Assembly: GCF_021287045.1 (NCBI RefSeq)
Contig: NZ_JAJTBG010000002.1
Span: 310,001-374,000, forward strand
Direction: 5' to 3'
DNA from: Oryzomicrobium sp.
GTDB taxonomy: Bacteria; Pseudomonadota; Gammaproteobacteria; Burkholderiales; Rhodocyclaceae
Length of the DNA stretch: 64,000 bases
Made by a program: the position numbers and the translations under genes. Under the pieces are notes generated by a model. It did no database searches. It was not told the origin of the DNA and saw nothing but the letters and a program-made list of their open reading frames with translations. Positions 7,978 through 19,720 of this stretch are shown one piece after another (positions within the stretch are counted from its first letter, which is position 1; each line of letters opens with the position of its first letter).

Positions 7978-9822
7978 CTACTTGAGAATTAAAGCGATCA
8001 TCAACTTCACTCTCTCGACAAACCCGAGGTTGATTGGCTTATCCAGGTTTCCCCAGGCGTCTTCACACAGGCTCTGAATGTCACCCGTGTAGATTTGATC
8101 AAGGCGATCAGGAACCGTGAGACCCAGATTCGCAGCAAGTGACAAAGCAATGTAGTCACCAAACTCATGGTTTACCGCGCCCGGCAATTCACAAAATGAC
8201 TCTTTCGATCGATGTTGCCGCTTCCCGTGCTGCAACAAGGCGGAAATCAAACGAATGGCGTGGTAATCAAAGCTCCCGCCAGCTTTGTGCGCCAGCAGCG
8301 GTTCAAGCTGCAACGCAGGAATGGACAACATTTCGTGGATGTTCCACTCAAAATCATCGTTCAGATGATTCCATTCGCCAATCGACTTCAGATATTGCTG
8401 CAGGCAGCTGAAGGCCACTGACAGTTTTCCATGGGCGTAGCCATCAAACTCAGGCGAACTCGACAAAACGCGAAGCAGATTATCCAGCGCCACCCTCAGA
8501 TTCTCGTCGGTCTGCCGAGTCGCAAACGAGCGGCCATAAAACACGCGCTGCATGGCGGAAAGATACTGGCCTGTTGCGGACTGCGGAACAGCCCGGTGCA
8601 GCCAGTGCAGCAAGGGCATCAGGTCAATGAAGTCGCCAAGGAAATGGCTCAGGTCCATCGCCAGTTTGATGGGCGGTTCTTCCACCGGTAGCGGCTCAGG
8701 TGCAACACCCCGGTGTCGCAGTTCATTCTTGGCCAGACTGAGCAGGTTTTCGACAAGCTCATACCGATCTTTCTCGAACCAGATCGGGGTGATGCCCAGC
8801 TTGGCCAGCTCCGCGTTGCGCAGGGCGATCCCCGCGGGGGTCTCCGGGGCCTGCTCGATGGAGAAGTGCTGTTTGATCTCCTCCTCTTCGCCCATGTCTT
8901 CCCTGATCTTCCTGAATACCTGCACCGTTCGGTCATTACTCAGGCTACAGCCCAAAAAGAGCAGACTGCTGTTCTTGTAATGGTAGGCAAGCAGCTTGGG
9001 GATGGGTTTGTGCAAATTCAGGCTGCCGTTGCCATAGGCATCGTCGTATTGGTTCTTGCTGAGGATGCAGCGTCCCGGCTCGCGAATATCCCCGTGCAGC
9101 TTGATGACCGTGATCTTCTTCGGGTCGGGCTGCTCCAGCGCATTCAGGCCATTGATCACCTGAACCCTGCCGGCCTCGCCGGTTTCAAACGACTGCTCAA
9201 GCAAGCGATCATAGTTGGTGGTGATCACCGTATCCGTGAACAGCTCGGAGATGCGCCAGACCACATCGGGGATAGTGGGGTTGCGGGAGAATTCATCGCG
9301 AATTTCGTTGATGAACACCTCGCGGCCCCGAATAGCCTCGATCTCTTCCAGCACCGTTTCGTAAGCGCCGGCAGCCAACAGGTCTTCGATGCGTTCCGCA
9401 GCGATATGCGCTGTTTTTCCCTGGTGGCGCAGATGCTCCTTCCAGCTTGAAAACCCCGCCGATGCCGAAATGCCCGCCCCGACAAACGGCACCACCGCCC
9501 CGGCTGCCATGAGATCGACTAGCTGGACGAAGTGATCCACATTGCGCTGGAACCAATGGTCATCGCCAAGCTGCTCCTGAAACCAGGACTCGCCCAGCGC
9601 CTCGTGACGACAGACTTTGCGAAATGCCTGAAACGCTTCGTCGTAGCTTTTTCTATCCCCCGCAAACAGTGCCTTGCTGGGCTGGGGCAAAGCATCGACA
9701 CCGTAATCAATCCGGGCCCCCTGCCCTTCCTCGCTATCCAGCCACTCGTTGAAATCAGCAAAGTGCTGGTAACGATAATGCTCGTCTTCGTCGCACCAGA
9801 TTTTGTGCAGCGCCAGCGTCAT
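7978..9822 (-). CDS. SIR2-domain protein, last gene of the type I restriction operon
   Basis: 614 residues. A SIR2-like NAD-binding domain spans about residues 100-380: GAGIS at 115-119, TTNYD with Asn203, KLHGD with His243, and FLGCSLSND around 290-297. The Asn and His correspond to the catalytic positions of SIR2 NADases. The first 100 residues and the helical last 230 residues match nothing I recognise and may sense or bind partners. It starts 10 bases after the hsdS stop, and AGGA in that gap can serve as ribosome binding site, so it is part of the hsdRMS operon. Known SIR2 defence proteins (ThsA, DSR, SIR2-Argonaute partners) destroy NAD on phage infection; that activity here is inferred from motifs and context. 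Base composition is less GC-rich than neighbouring housekeeping genes. Confidence 0.85.
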   Translation of the reverse strand: MTLALHKIWCDEDEHYRYQHFADFNEWLDSEEGQGARIDYGVDALPQPSKALFAGDRKSYDEAFQAFRKVCRHEALGESWFQEQLGDDHWFQRNVDHFVQLVDLMAAGAVVPFVGAGISASAGFSSWKEHLRHQGKTAHIAAERIEDLLAAGAYETVLEEIEAIRGREVFINEIRDEFSRNPTIPDVVWRISELFTDTVITTNYDRLLEQSFETGEAGRVQVINGLNALEQPDPKKITVIKLHGDIREPGRCILSKNQYDDAYGNGSLNLHKPIPKLLAYHYKNSSLLFLGCSLSNDRTVQVFRKIREDMGEEEEIKQHFSIEQAPETPAGIALRNAELAKLGITPIWFEKDRYELVENLLSLAKNELRHRGVAPEPLPVEEPPIKLAMDLSHFLGDFIDLMPLLHWLHRAVPQSATGQYLSAMQRVFYGRSFATRQTDENLRVALDNLLRVLSSSPEFDGYAHGKLSVAFSCLQQYLKSIGEWNHLNDDFEWNIHEMLSIPALQLEPLLAHKAGGSFDYHAIRLISALLQHGKRQHRSKESFCELPGAVNHEFGDYIALSLAANLGLTVPDRLDQIYTGDIQSLCEDAWGNLDKPINLGFVERVKLMIALILK

Positions 9823-9832
9823 GTCCTGCTAC

Positions 9833-11551
9833 TCAGCCGATGGCCCGCTCGACGAGAGCGTCGGCGAGGTGGAGCTGGGTGGTTTGGGCGTCGCTAAGGC
9901 GGGATTTGAGCTGGTCGCACAGAGCCATCAACTCGTCGACTTTGGCGACGATTCGGTGTTGTTCGGCGAGCGGCGGAATCGCCACAACAATTCCATTCAT
10001 TTTTGCCTGATTCATCTTTGGCTGAGCTGTCCCAGTTACATATGGCTCAAGCGATATAGCGTTGATATACAGGCAAACGTACAGGAGTAACCCTTCTGAG
10101 TAACCATCAAGCACATGGGCATGATTGTTCACCCAATACTTCCCGTACGCCATGAAAGCGATTGGAGTAGAGCGATTTATCAAGTTCGCTCCGTCCTCAC
10201 CGATCAACAATAACGGCTTATCAAAAAGGTAGGCGTCAATTGCATCGATGACTCCGGAAGCGCCGTAGTAGTCGTATTCACCTCGCCGCGTTGCTCTCTC
10301 ATCTACTGACAATGGGATGCGCTCAGAATCTCGATTGATCAAGAGATTGCCAAAACGAATGAGCTTCCACCCAGCCGGGACCTTGAACGGCTTTTCCTCT
10401 TCTGCAATTGGTAGTTGCGGCTTGTCCTTCTTGATCTTGCCTTCCTTCACCAACTTTGCTTTCTCGGCGGCGATCTTCTTGAGCAGTTCGCTGGCGGGTT
10501 CGTCGTTCGGGTCTTGCGGGACGAGCTTGCCCATCACCGCCAGTTGCAGGATGGTTTGCTTGAGCTGGTCGATGCTCTCTTCAGTCACGAACAGCGTGTC
10601 GAAGTGGCCGGCGATGCGCTGCCAGGCGCTGGCAAATTGTGTGTGATCGGCAGCGCTGGTCAGCGCGTTCAGCAAGGTTTCCACCAGCGTTTGATGGGCG
10701 CCGAGGCTGGCGTCGGTTTGTTGCTCAAGCTGGTCGCACAGCGCCATCAGTTCGTCGACTTTGGCGACGATGCGGTGTTGTTCAGCGAGCGGAGGCACTA
10801 CCATCGGCATTATGGACAGTTGTCCCAGGTATATGCCCTTCTGAGCCGTACCCTTTGCGTGCACTTCGTAGTAATGGAGGCACGAGGGTGCAACAAGTTG
10901 CTTTGCCAGAAACTGAGGTGACAATCCGGATTTGAGAACTGCGACGCTGCGTTGAAGGACAAACTTCGGAGCGTCAGCCGGAACAACCGCTGCACGACCA
11001 ATCGAGGCGACAATGTTTAACAGCACATCATTTGGCTCGATGAGAGTCCTTTGATTTTCCTTCTGAAAGTCATCTTCCGAAACGAAGCGCGAAGGGTTCT
11101 GAAAGTCGATTTTGTTGTAGTTGATATTCTGACTGCTTAGCATCGCGTAACCGGTACCTGCATCGGCCGGTGGATTGTGTGAGCCGTCTGTTAGCTTTTG
11201 GCAAACTTTTCCTAATCGCTCCCACGCCCAAGTGTTGGGCACTCGGAACGGTTTTTCCTCTTCTGCGACAGGTGACAGCGGTTTTTCCTTCTTGATCTTC
11301 CCTTCTTTCACCAGCTTCGCCTTCTCGGCAGCAATCTTTTGGAGCAGTTCGCTCGCCGGTTCGTCGTTCGGGTCTTGCGGCACCAACAAGCCGCGCACAG
11401 CCAGTTCCAGAATCAGCTCGCGCAGCTTCTTGATGCCGTACATCTCGACCTTGCTGGAAGAGCCCCGGCCGGCGGTGGATTTGCGCTTGAGGGCGGCGGT
11501 CCACAGATCGAGGTGATCCGTGACCAGTGTTTCAACAGCGGCCATGCTCAC
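9833..11551 (-). CDS. hsdS: Type I restriction-modification specificity subunit HsdS
   Basis: 572 residues, two target-recognition halves. A near-identical block appears at residues 44-105 and 333-392 (LVPQDPNDEPASELL and AAEKAKLVKEGKIKK in both), and a second block (PPLAEQHRIVAKVDEL) at 253-275 and 526-548; these are the conserved spacer helices. The stretches between (about 106-250 and 393-525) differ and should be the two TRDs, each reading half of a bipartite site. It is translationally coupled to hsdM through an ATGA overlap at 11548-11551. HsdS fixes the sequence specificity of the HsdM/HsdR complex; the site cannot be predicted. Confidence 0.92.
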   Translation of the reverse strand: MSMAAVETLVTDHLDLWTAALKRKSTAGRGSSSKVEMYGIKKLRELILELAVRGLLVPQDPNDEPASELLQKIAAEKAKLVKEGKIKKEKPLSPVAEEEKPFRVPNTWAWERLGKVCQKLTDGSHNPPADAGTGYAMLSSQNINYNKIDFQNPSRFVSEDDFQKENQRTLIEPNDVLLNIVASIGRAAVVPADAPKFVLQRSVAVLKSGLSPQFLAKQLVAPSCLHYYEVHAKGTAQKGIYLGQLSIMPMVVPPLAEQHRIVAKVDELMALCDQLEQQTDASLGAHQTLVETLLNALTSAADHTQFASAWQRIAGHFDTLFVTEESIDQLKQTILQLAVMGKLVPQDPNDEPASELLKKIAAEKAKLVKEGKIKKDKPQLPIAEEEKPFKVPAGWKLIRFGNLLINRDSERIPLSVDERATRRGEYDYYGASGVIDAIDAYLFDKPLLLIGEDGANLINRSTPIAFMAYGKYWVNNHAHVLDGYSEGLLLYVCLYINAISLEPYVTGTAQPKMNQAKMNGIVVAIPPLAEQHRIVAKVDELMALCDQLKSRLSDAQTTQLHLADALVERAIG

Positions 11552-13041
11552 TGCGCTCCCGTGAGCGCAGCGGAGAGGATGTCCTTGAGCTGGTCGCGTA
11601 GCGACTGGATGTCCTGCTGCTGTGCCCGATACTGCTGCAGGAGTTCTTCAGGGTCGTGGCTGATCTGCTCGCCAACGTGCGGGTTCTTGATGTCGAGGTT
11701 GTAGTTGCGGGCGGCAATCTCTTCGAGGCTGACTTTCCACGCCTGCGGGGTTTCCACGCGGGCCACGAAGCCGTCGGCTTCCTCGCCCCACCAGGCGCAT
11801 TCGGTGGCGAATTCCTCGAACTGCATGGGGCGGGTCTTGTTGTAGCTGGTGACACCCTCGGGGTAGGGATGCTCGTAGAACCAGACGTCCTTCGTTGCCG
11901 GCCATTCGGCCTCGGGCTTCTTGGTGAAGAAAAGGATGTTGGTCTTGATGCCGGTGTAGGGATTGAACACGCCATTGGGCAGGCGGACGATGGTGTGCAG
12001 ATGGCATTGCTCCAGCAGCGTCTGCTTCAGGCGGGTCTTCATGCCTTCGCCGAACAGGAAGCCATCGGGCAGGACCACGGCGGCGCGGCCGTGACTCTTG
12101 AGCAGGCGGACGACCAGCGCCATGAACAGGTCGGCGGTTTCGCGGGTGCGCAGGGTCGCGGGGAACTGGTTTTCGACGCCATCCTCTTCCATGCCGCCAA
12201 AGGGCGGGTTGGTGATGATGACATTGACGCGGTCGGCCTCGCCGTAGTCGGTGTAGGCGCGTCGGCTGAGCATGTTGTCGTGCTCGATCTGGGTCGGGGT
12301 GTCGATGCCGTGCAGGATCATGTTGGTGGTGCACAGCATGTGCGGCAAGGCTTTTTTCTCGACCCCGTGGATGCTGGCAACGAGGACGGCTTCGTCCGCC
12401 GCGTTCTTCACGTAGCGGTTGCGCTTGTGGTCGATGGCGCATGCGAGAAAGCCGCCGGTGCCGCAGGCGGGGTCGAGCACGCTTTCGGCAAGCTTGGGAT
12501 CAACCCGGTCGACGATGAACTTGGTGACGGCGCGGGGGGTGTAGAACTCGCCGGCGTTGCCGGCGCTTTGCAGGTCTTTGAGGATCTGCTCGTAAATGCT
12601 GCCGAAGGTGTGGCGGTCTTGCGTGTTGTTGAAATTGATCTCGCAGATCTTGTTGATGACCTGCCGCATGAGGGTGCCCGACTTCATGTAGTTGTAGGCA
12701 TCCTCGAAGACGTTGCGGATGACCTTGGCGCGCTCGCCGGTGGGGCCGCTGACCGCAAGCTTGTTCTTCAGCGTGGGAAAGAGCTGGAGGTTCACGAAGT
12801 CGCCCAGCTCGTCGCCGGTCATGCCTTCAGGGTCGGCCGCCCAGTTGCGCCAGCGCAGATGCTCGGGCAGCGGCGACTTGTAGTGATCTTCGAGCAGTTC
12901 GATTTCTGCTTCGCGGTCATCGTAAATTTTGAGGAAGAACATCCAAACCAACTGGCTGATGCGCTGGGCATCGCCGTCGACGCCGACATCCTTGCGCATG
13001 ATGTCCTGGATGGATTTGATGATGCCGCTAACGTTGCTCAT
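11548..13041 (-). CDS. hsdM: Type I restriction-modification methyltransferase subunit HsdM
   Basis: 497 residues. An N-terminal helical HsdM domain (about 1-135) precedes an adenine-N6 methyltransferase domain with SAM-binding motif I DPACGTGGF (190-198) and catalytic motif IV NPPF (278-281). The EQILKDLQSAGNAGEFYTPRAV block is also diagnostic. With HsdS it methylates both strands of the recognition site to protect host DNA. It begins 16 bases after the hsdR stop. No interruption or missing motif is seen, so the modification part looks functional. Confidence 0.95.
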   Translation of the reverse strand: MSNVSGIIKSIQDIMRKDVGVDGDAQRISQLVWMFFLKIYDDREAEIELLEDHYKSPLPEHLRWRNWAADPEGMTGDELGDFVNLQLFPTLKNKLAVSGPTGERAKVIRNVFEDAYNYMKSGTLMRQVINKICEINFNNTQDRHTFGSIYEQILKDLQSAGNAGEFYTPRAVTKFIVDRVDPKLAESVLDPACGTGGFLACAIDHKRNRYVKNAADEAVLVASIHGVEKKALPHMLCTTNMILHGIDTPTQIEHDNMLSRRAYTDYGEADRVNVIITNPPFGGMEEDGVENQFPATLRTRETADLFMALVVRLLKSHGRAAVVLPDGFLFGEGMKTRLKQTLLEQCHLHTIVRLPNGVFNPYTGIKTNILFFTKKPEAEWPATKDVWFYEHPYPEGVTSYNKTRPMQFEEFATECAWWGEEADGFVARVETPQAWKVSLEEIAARNYNLDIKNPHVGEQISHDPEELLQQYRAQQQDIQSLRDQLKDILSAALTGAQ

Positions 13042-13057
13042 GGTGCTTTCTGACTAC

Positions 13058-15400
13058 TTAACTTGCTTGTTTGAAGAGTTCGGTTTCAAGGGCTTGCAAA
13101 GCTGCTTCGTATTGAGCCTTGCCGCCGAATACGCCGTTGATGATTTCCACGGGCGTGCCCAGCTGCTTGAAGGGATCAAGCTTGAGGACGTTGTTGTTCT
13201 CGATGCTGACGATGCCTTCGTCGGCGTATTTGTCGAGCAGGGCTTCCAGCACGGCGCGCGCCTGGTCGCCGTATTGGGTGAAGTAGTTGCGCTTCTTGAC
13301 GTTGTTTGCCCGCTCGGCTCGGGTGAGGGGCGGCTGGTCAAAGGCTATGTGGCAGATGAGGTCGAAGTCGCCGTAGTCCTTGCCCACTTCCTTGGCGAGC
13401 TTGGGCAGCTCGATGCCGTATTCGGCGAGGGCCTCGATGATAGCGGCCTTTTTCTTGCTGCTATTCCACTTTTGCAGGAAGTCATCCAGCGAGGTGAATT
13501 CCTGGCGGATGTTCTTGCGGCTGTAGTCGCGGTAGCTTTCGGTGACCATCTTGCCGTCTTCGCCATAGACCTCGACACGCTCGGCAACGATGTGAACCGT
13601 GACACCGCCGACGTGATACTTCTTGATGCCTTCGCCTTCTTCGCCCCCCGCTTCACCCTCTTCTCCGTCGCCTTCGGGATCGGGGGGAACGGGGTCGTCG
13701 TCAGGTTCTGGCTCGTAGATGACGACCGGTTCACCATCGAAATCCGGATCCTTGAAGAGCTCGGTGGCCTTCTTGAAATCCATGATGGTGAAGAAGTATT
13801 TGTTCTGCGATTCTTCGATGCGCGTACCACGGCCTACGATCTGCTTGAAGGTGGTCATCGAGTTGATGGTCTTGTCGAGCACGATGAGCTTGCAGGTCTT
13901 GGCGTCCACTCCGGTGGTCAGTAGCTCCGAGGTGGTGGCGATGACGGGGTATCTGCTTTCCGGGTCGATGAAGTTGTCCAGTTCGGCCTTGCCCTCCACG
14001 CTGTCGCCGGTGATGCGCATCACGTACTTGCTATTGGCTTTCGCCAGTGGTCCGGAAGCATTGACGATGGCCTTGCGCATGCGCTCGGCGTGGTCGATGT
14101 CTTCGCAGAAGATGATGGTCTTCTGGAACGGGTCGGTGGCGTTGAGTAGCTTCATGACGCGCTCAGCGACGAGCCGGGTGCGCTGGTTGAGCACCAGGAT
14201 GCGGTCCATGTCGATCTGGTTGTATTCGCGCTGCTCGATCTCGTTGCCGAGATCGTCTTTCATGCCGGGCGGCGGCGTCCAGCCGTGAATGTCCTTGTCG
14301 ATGTCGATACGCACCACCTTGTAAGGTGCAAGGAATCCGTCCTGAATGCCCTGCTTCAGGGAGTAGGTGTAGATCGGTTCGCCAAAATAGGTGATGTTGG
14401 AGGCGTACTTGGTTTCCTTGGGCGTGGCAGTCATGCCCAGCTGGATGGCACCGTCAAAATATTCGAGGATTTCTTTCCAGGCGGAATCATCGTTGGCGCT
14501 GCCACGATGACACTCGTCGATCACGATCAGATCAAAAAAGTCGCGCTTGACCGACTTGAATATCTTGTCTTCCTCATCGGGGCCGGTGAGTGCCTGATAC
14601 AGGCCCAGATAAACCTCGTAGGAAGGGTCGATCTTGCGATTGCGGATTTTGGTCATGACCGTGCCAAAGGGCTTGAAGTCGTTGACCAGTGTCTGGTCTG
14701 CCAGAATGTTGCGGTCCACCAAGAAAAGAATGCGTTTTGCCTTCTTAGCCTTCCAGAGACGGTAGATGATCTGGAAGGTGGTATAGGTCTTGCCGGTGCC
14801 GGTGGCCATGACCAGTAGCAGGCGTTTTTCGCCTTGGGCCACTTTTTCGATCACGCGGTTAATGGCTTCCGCCTGGTAATAGCGCGGCTCCTTGTTGCTG
14901 CCGTCATCGTGGTAGGGTTCGGTGACCAGGGATTCCTGATCGTCTGCAATGCCTCTGAAACGCTTGTAGCGCGCCCAGAGTTCCGCTGGCGAGGGAAAGG
15001 CATCCAGCCTGAATTCGGTTTCAGTGTCTTCGCCTTCGGCAGCCGTCTTGTTATGGCTGGCAAATCCGTCGCCGTTGGAACTGAAGGCGCAGGGTACGTC
15101 CAGGATTTCGGCATAGCCCAAAGCCTGCTGCAACCCATGGCTGATGGTGTAGTTGTTTTCCTTGGCTTCGACCACCGCTACCGGCACGCCTTTTTCCTTC
15201 TGGAGCACGTAGTCGGCGAATTTCTTCTTTTTCTTGTTGCGCGAGGATAGATTGCCGCGAACAACGACCGGCCCCGGGGTCAAGGTCACCTCACGGCGAA
15301 TCTGCGTCATCTCGTCCCAACCTGCCTGGACGATGGCCGGCGTGATGAACTTGGCCTTGATGTCAGACTCGCTGAGTTCCTTCTTCTCGTTGCTATCCAT
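13058..15400 (-). CDS. hsdR: Type I restriction endonuclease subunit HsdR
   Basis: 780 residues. The N-terminal nuclease motif is visible as Asp63 (FADYV) and EAK at 78-80, followed by the QxxxY-like QQALGY. The SF2 translocase motor contains Walker A ATGTGKT (199-205), DECH (295-298), GMTATP and, near residue 540, VGRGTR. An acidic Glu/Asp/Pro/Gly-rich linker around residues 575-605 precedes an EcoEI-type C-terminal domain. The protein translocates unmodified DNA and cuts when stalled. Short relative to EcoKI HsdR (over 1000) but normal for the EcoEI-like branch. First gene of the four-gene operon. Confidence 0.95.
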   Translation of the reverse strand: MDSNEKKELSESDIKAKFITPAIVQAGWDEMTQIRREVTLTPGPVVVRGNLSSRNKKKKKFADYVLQKEKGVPVAVVEAKENNYTISHGLQQALGYAEILDVPCAFSSNGDGFASHNKTAAEGEDTETEFRLDAFPSPAELWARYKRFRGIADDQESLVTEPYHDDGSNKEPRYYQAEAINRVIEKVAQGEKRLLLVMATGTGKTYTTFQIIYRLWKAKKAKRILFLVDRNILADQTLVNDFKPFGTVMTKIRNRKIDPSYEVYLGLYQALTGPDEEDKIFKSVKRDFFDLIVIDECHRGSANDDSAWKEILEYFDGAIQLGMTATPKETKYASNITYFGEPIYTYSLKQGIQDGFLAPYKVVRIDIDKDIHGWTPPPGMKDDLGNEIEQREYNQIDMDRILVLNQRTRLVAERVMKLLNATDPFQKTIIFCEDIDHAERMRKAIVNASGPLAKANSKYVMRITGDSVEGKAELDNFIDPESRYPVIATTSELLTTGVDAKTCKLIVLDKTINSMTTFKQIVGRGTRIEESQNKYFFTIMDFKKATELFKDPDFDGEPVVIYEPEPDDDPVPPDPEGDGEEGEAGGEEGEGIKKYHVGGVTVHIVAERVEVYGEDGKMVTESYRDYSRKNIRQEFTSLDDFLQKWNSSKKKAAIIEALAEYGIELPKLAKEVGKDYGDFDLICHIAFDQPPLTRAERANNVKKRNYFTQYGDQARAVLEALLDKYADEGIVSIENNNVLKLDPFKQLGTPVEIINGVFGGKAQYEAALQALETELFKQAS

Positions 15401-15815
15401 CAGGGGAATCCAAAGTTGGATGGGGCGTGGCTTGTTTGCGCCATCGGTGCGCTGCCGGGCTGAAAATTTTATCCGGTTTCTGCAATGTCAGCTTGGCGGC
15501 ATATTTCGCCCACTCTGTAAAATAGGTCGGTAAGTCCGCGGTGGCCGTGGAGTTCGTATTCAGCACTTGCCCTTAACGGCAGCGGCACTCGGTAAGCTGC
15601 CGTTCACGGCTTTTCTGGTTGAGCGGCGGGTAACCAGCGCATTGCAGCCTAATCCTGACCAGAGGCCCAAGGTCCGCTCTGGCCGAATAACAGCCAGCTA
15701 ATCTAGACAAAAAAACAAAAAAGGCCACCCTATGCGAGTGGCCTTTTTGTATGAACAGTTCCCAAGAAATCTAGACTTTTGGGAAAAATCTAGACAATCG
15801 TGGGATCCTACACCA
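15401..15815. other. Non-coding spacer between gyrB and the restriction operon
   Basis: No credible gene. The half next to hsdR should hold the operon promoter, but I see no convincing -35/-10 pair. The half next to gyrB contains three copies of AATCTAGAC (15700-15708, 15768-15776, 15787-15795) and a terminator hairpin. The repeats may mark the edge of the inserted defence operon or be a regulatory motif. Confidence 0.6.
15708..15750 (-). terminator. Rho-independent terminator of gyrB
   Basis: Read on the minus strand, AAGGCCAC/GTGGCCTT (15738-15745 with 15721-15728) forms a stem with a 9-base loop, followed by a long T-rich tract (TTTTGTTTTTTTG). It lies about 70 bases after the gyrB stop. 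Confidence 0.8.
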
Positions 15816-18353
<2,538 letters not shown>

Positions 18354-18375
18354 TTAAATCGCTGCACACGCCGGA

Positions 18376-19494
18376 TCAGATGCGCATCGGCATGACGACG
18401 TACTTGAAGCGATCGTTGCCCGGCAGGGTGATCAGGGCGCTGGAGTTGGCGTCGTTGAAGTGCCACTCGATGGTCTCGGCGTGAGTGTTGTTGAGCACGT
18501 CGAGCAGGTAGTTGACGTTGAAACCCACGTCCAGCGGCTCGCCGGCATAGGCCACTTCCAGCTCTTCCTGGGCTTCTTCCTGTTCGGCGTTGGCGGCGTT
18601 GAGCTTGAGGGCGTTGTCGGCGGCCACCAGGCGCACACCGGAGAACTTCTCGTTGGTCAGGATCTTCACCCGCACCAGGGAGGAGAGCAGGGTGGAGCGT
18701 TCCAGGGTCAGGGTGTTGCGTAGCTGGGCGGGGATGACCCGCTCGTAGTCGGGGAACTTGCCGTCGATCAGCTTGGAGACCAGCACCACGTTGCCGAAGG
18801 TGAAGCGCACCTGGTTGGGGGTCAGGGCCAGTTCCAGGGGCTCGTCGGAATCGGCCAGCAGGCGGTTCAGTTCGATCACCGTCTTGCGCGGCAGGATCAT
18901 TTCCTGGCGGGGCAGGCTGTCCACGCCGTCGCCTTGCAACGCCATGCTGGCGTAGGCCAGGCGATGGCCATCGGTGGCGACGGCGCGCAGTTCGCCACCG
19001 TCCACCAGCAGAAGCAGGCCGTTCAGGTAGTAGCGCACGTCCTGGGCGGCCATGGCGTACTGGGTCTGGGCCAGCAGCTGGCGGAACTGCTTCTGGGTGA
19101 CGGTGAAGGTGCGGGTGTCGCCGTCGGCCAGGGCCATGCGCGGAAAATCCTCGGCCGGCAGGGTCTGCAGGGCGAAGCGGCTCTTGCCGCCGCGCACCGT
19201 CAGGCGCTTGTCTTCGAGCACCAGGGAAACGTCGGTGCCTTCGGGCAGGGAGCGCAGGATGTCCTGCAGCTTCTTGGCGCCCACGGTCACCGCGCCGTCG
19301 GCGCCGTCTTCGGCCCCGCCGGTGGAGGTGGTGATCTGGATTTCGATGTCAGTGGCCAGCAGGGTCAGCTGGTCACCGCGTTTTTCCAGCAGCACGTTGG
19401 ACAGGATCGGCAGGGTGTGCCGCTTCTCGACGATGCCGGACACCGACTGCAGAGGCGCGAGGAAGGTCTCGCGAGACGCTTTTATGAGAAGCAT
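18376..19494 (-). CDS. dnaN: DNA polymerase III sliding clamp, beta subunit
   Basis: 372 residues, the usual length for DnaN (about 366). Three repeated clamp domains are evident; the start MLLIKASRETFLAPLQSVSGIVEKRHTLPILSN and the end FKYVVMPMRI are the family signatures. The ring-shaped dimer tethers DNA polymerase III to DNA. It sits between dnaA and gyrB in the ancestral order, with a 226-base non-coding spacer on the dnaA side that contains a DnaA box. Confidence 0.97.
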   Translation of the reverse strand: MLLIKASRETFLAPLQSVSGIVEKRHTLPILSNVLLEKRGDQLTLLATDIEIQITTSTGGAEDGADGAVTVGAKKLQDILRSLPEGTDVSLVLEDKRLTVRGGKSRFALQTLPAEDFPRMALADGDTRTFTVTQKQFRQLLAQTQYAMAAQDVRYYLNGLLLLVDGGELRAVATDGHRLAYASMALQGDGVDSLPRQEMILPRKTVIELNRLLADSDEPLELALTPNQVRFTFGNVVLVSKLIDGKFPDYERVIPAQLRNTLTLERSTLLSSLVRVKILTNEKFSGVRLVAADNALKLNAANAEQEEAQEELEVAYAGEPLDVGFNVNYLLDVLNNTHAETIEWHFNDANSSALITLPGNDRFKYVVMPMRI

Positions 19495-19720
19495 ATAAAT
19501 AAAACCCTAGTGATTAGTTAACCGAACGACAACTCTGTGGATAACGAAAAAAACGCCTTGATTATCCTTGGCTTAGGTCCAAAAAAACAGGGTGGAAAAC
19601 CTCTGTAGGACGCTGTGGAGCCAAGTGGAACAACTTTTCGGACGGGAAAAAACAGGAACTTCCCCCCATTCTTTCCACAGGCTTCCCGCCTGCTTGTCCA
19701 CGGGTCGCACTCTGCAAGCG
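19495..19720. other. dnaA-dnaN spacer with DnaA box and origin-like layout
   Basis: Contains a consensus DnaA box (TTATCCACA on the minus strand, 19536-19544), preceded 24 bases upstream by GATTAGTTAACC (19512-19523), and further on AAGTGGAACAA, CCACAGGCT and TTGTCCACG. The same elements occur in the same order at 26650-26820. The spacer should also hold the dnaN promoter. Confidence 0.65.
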
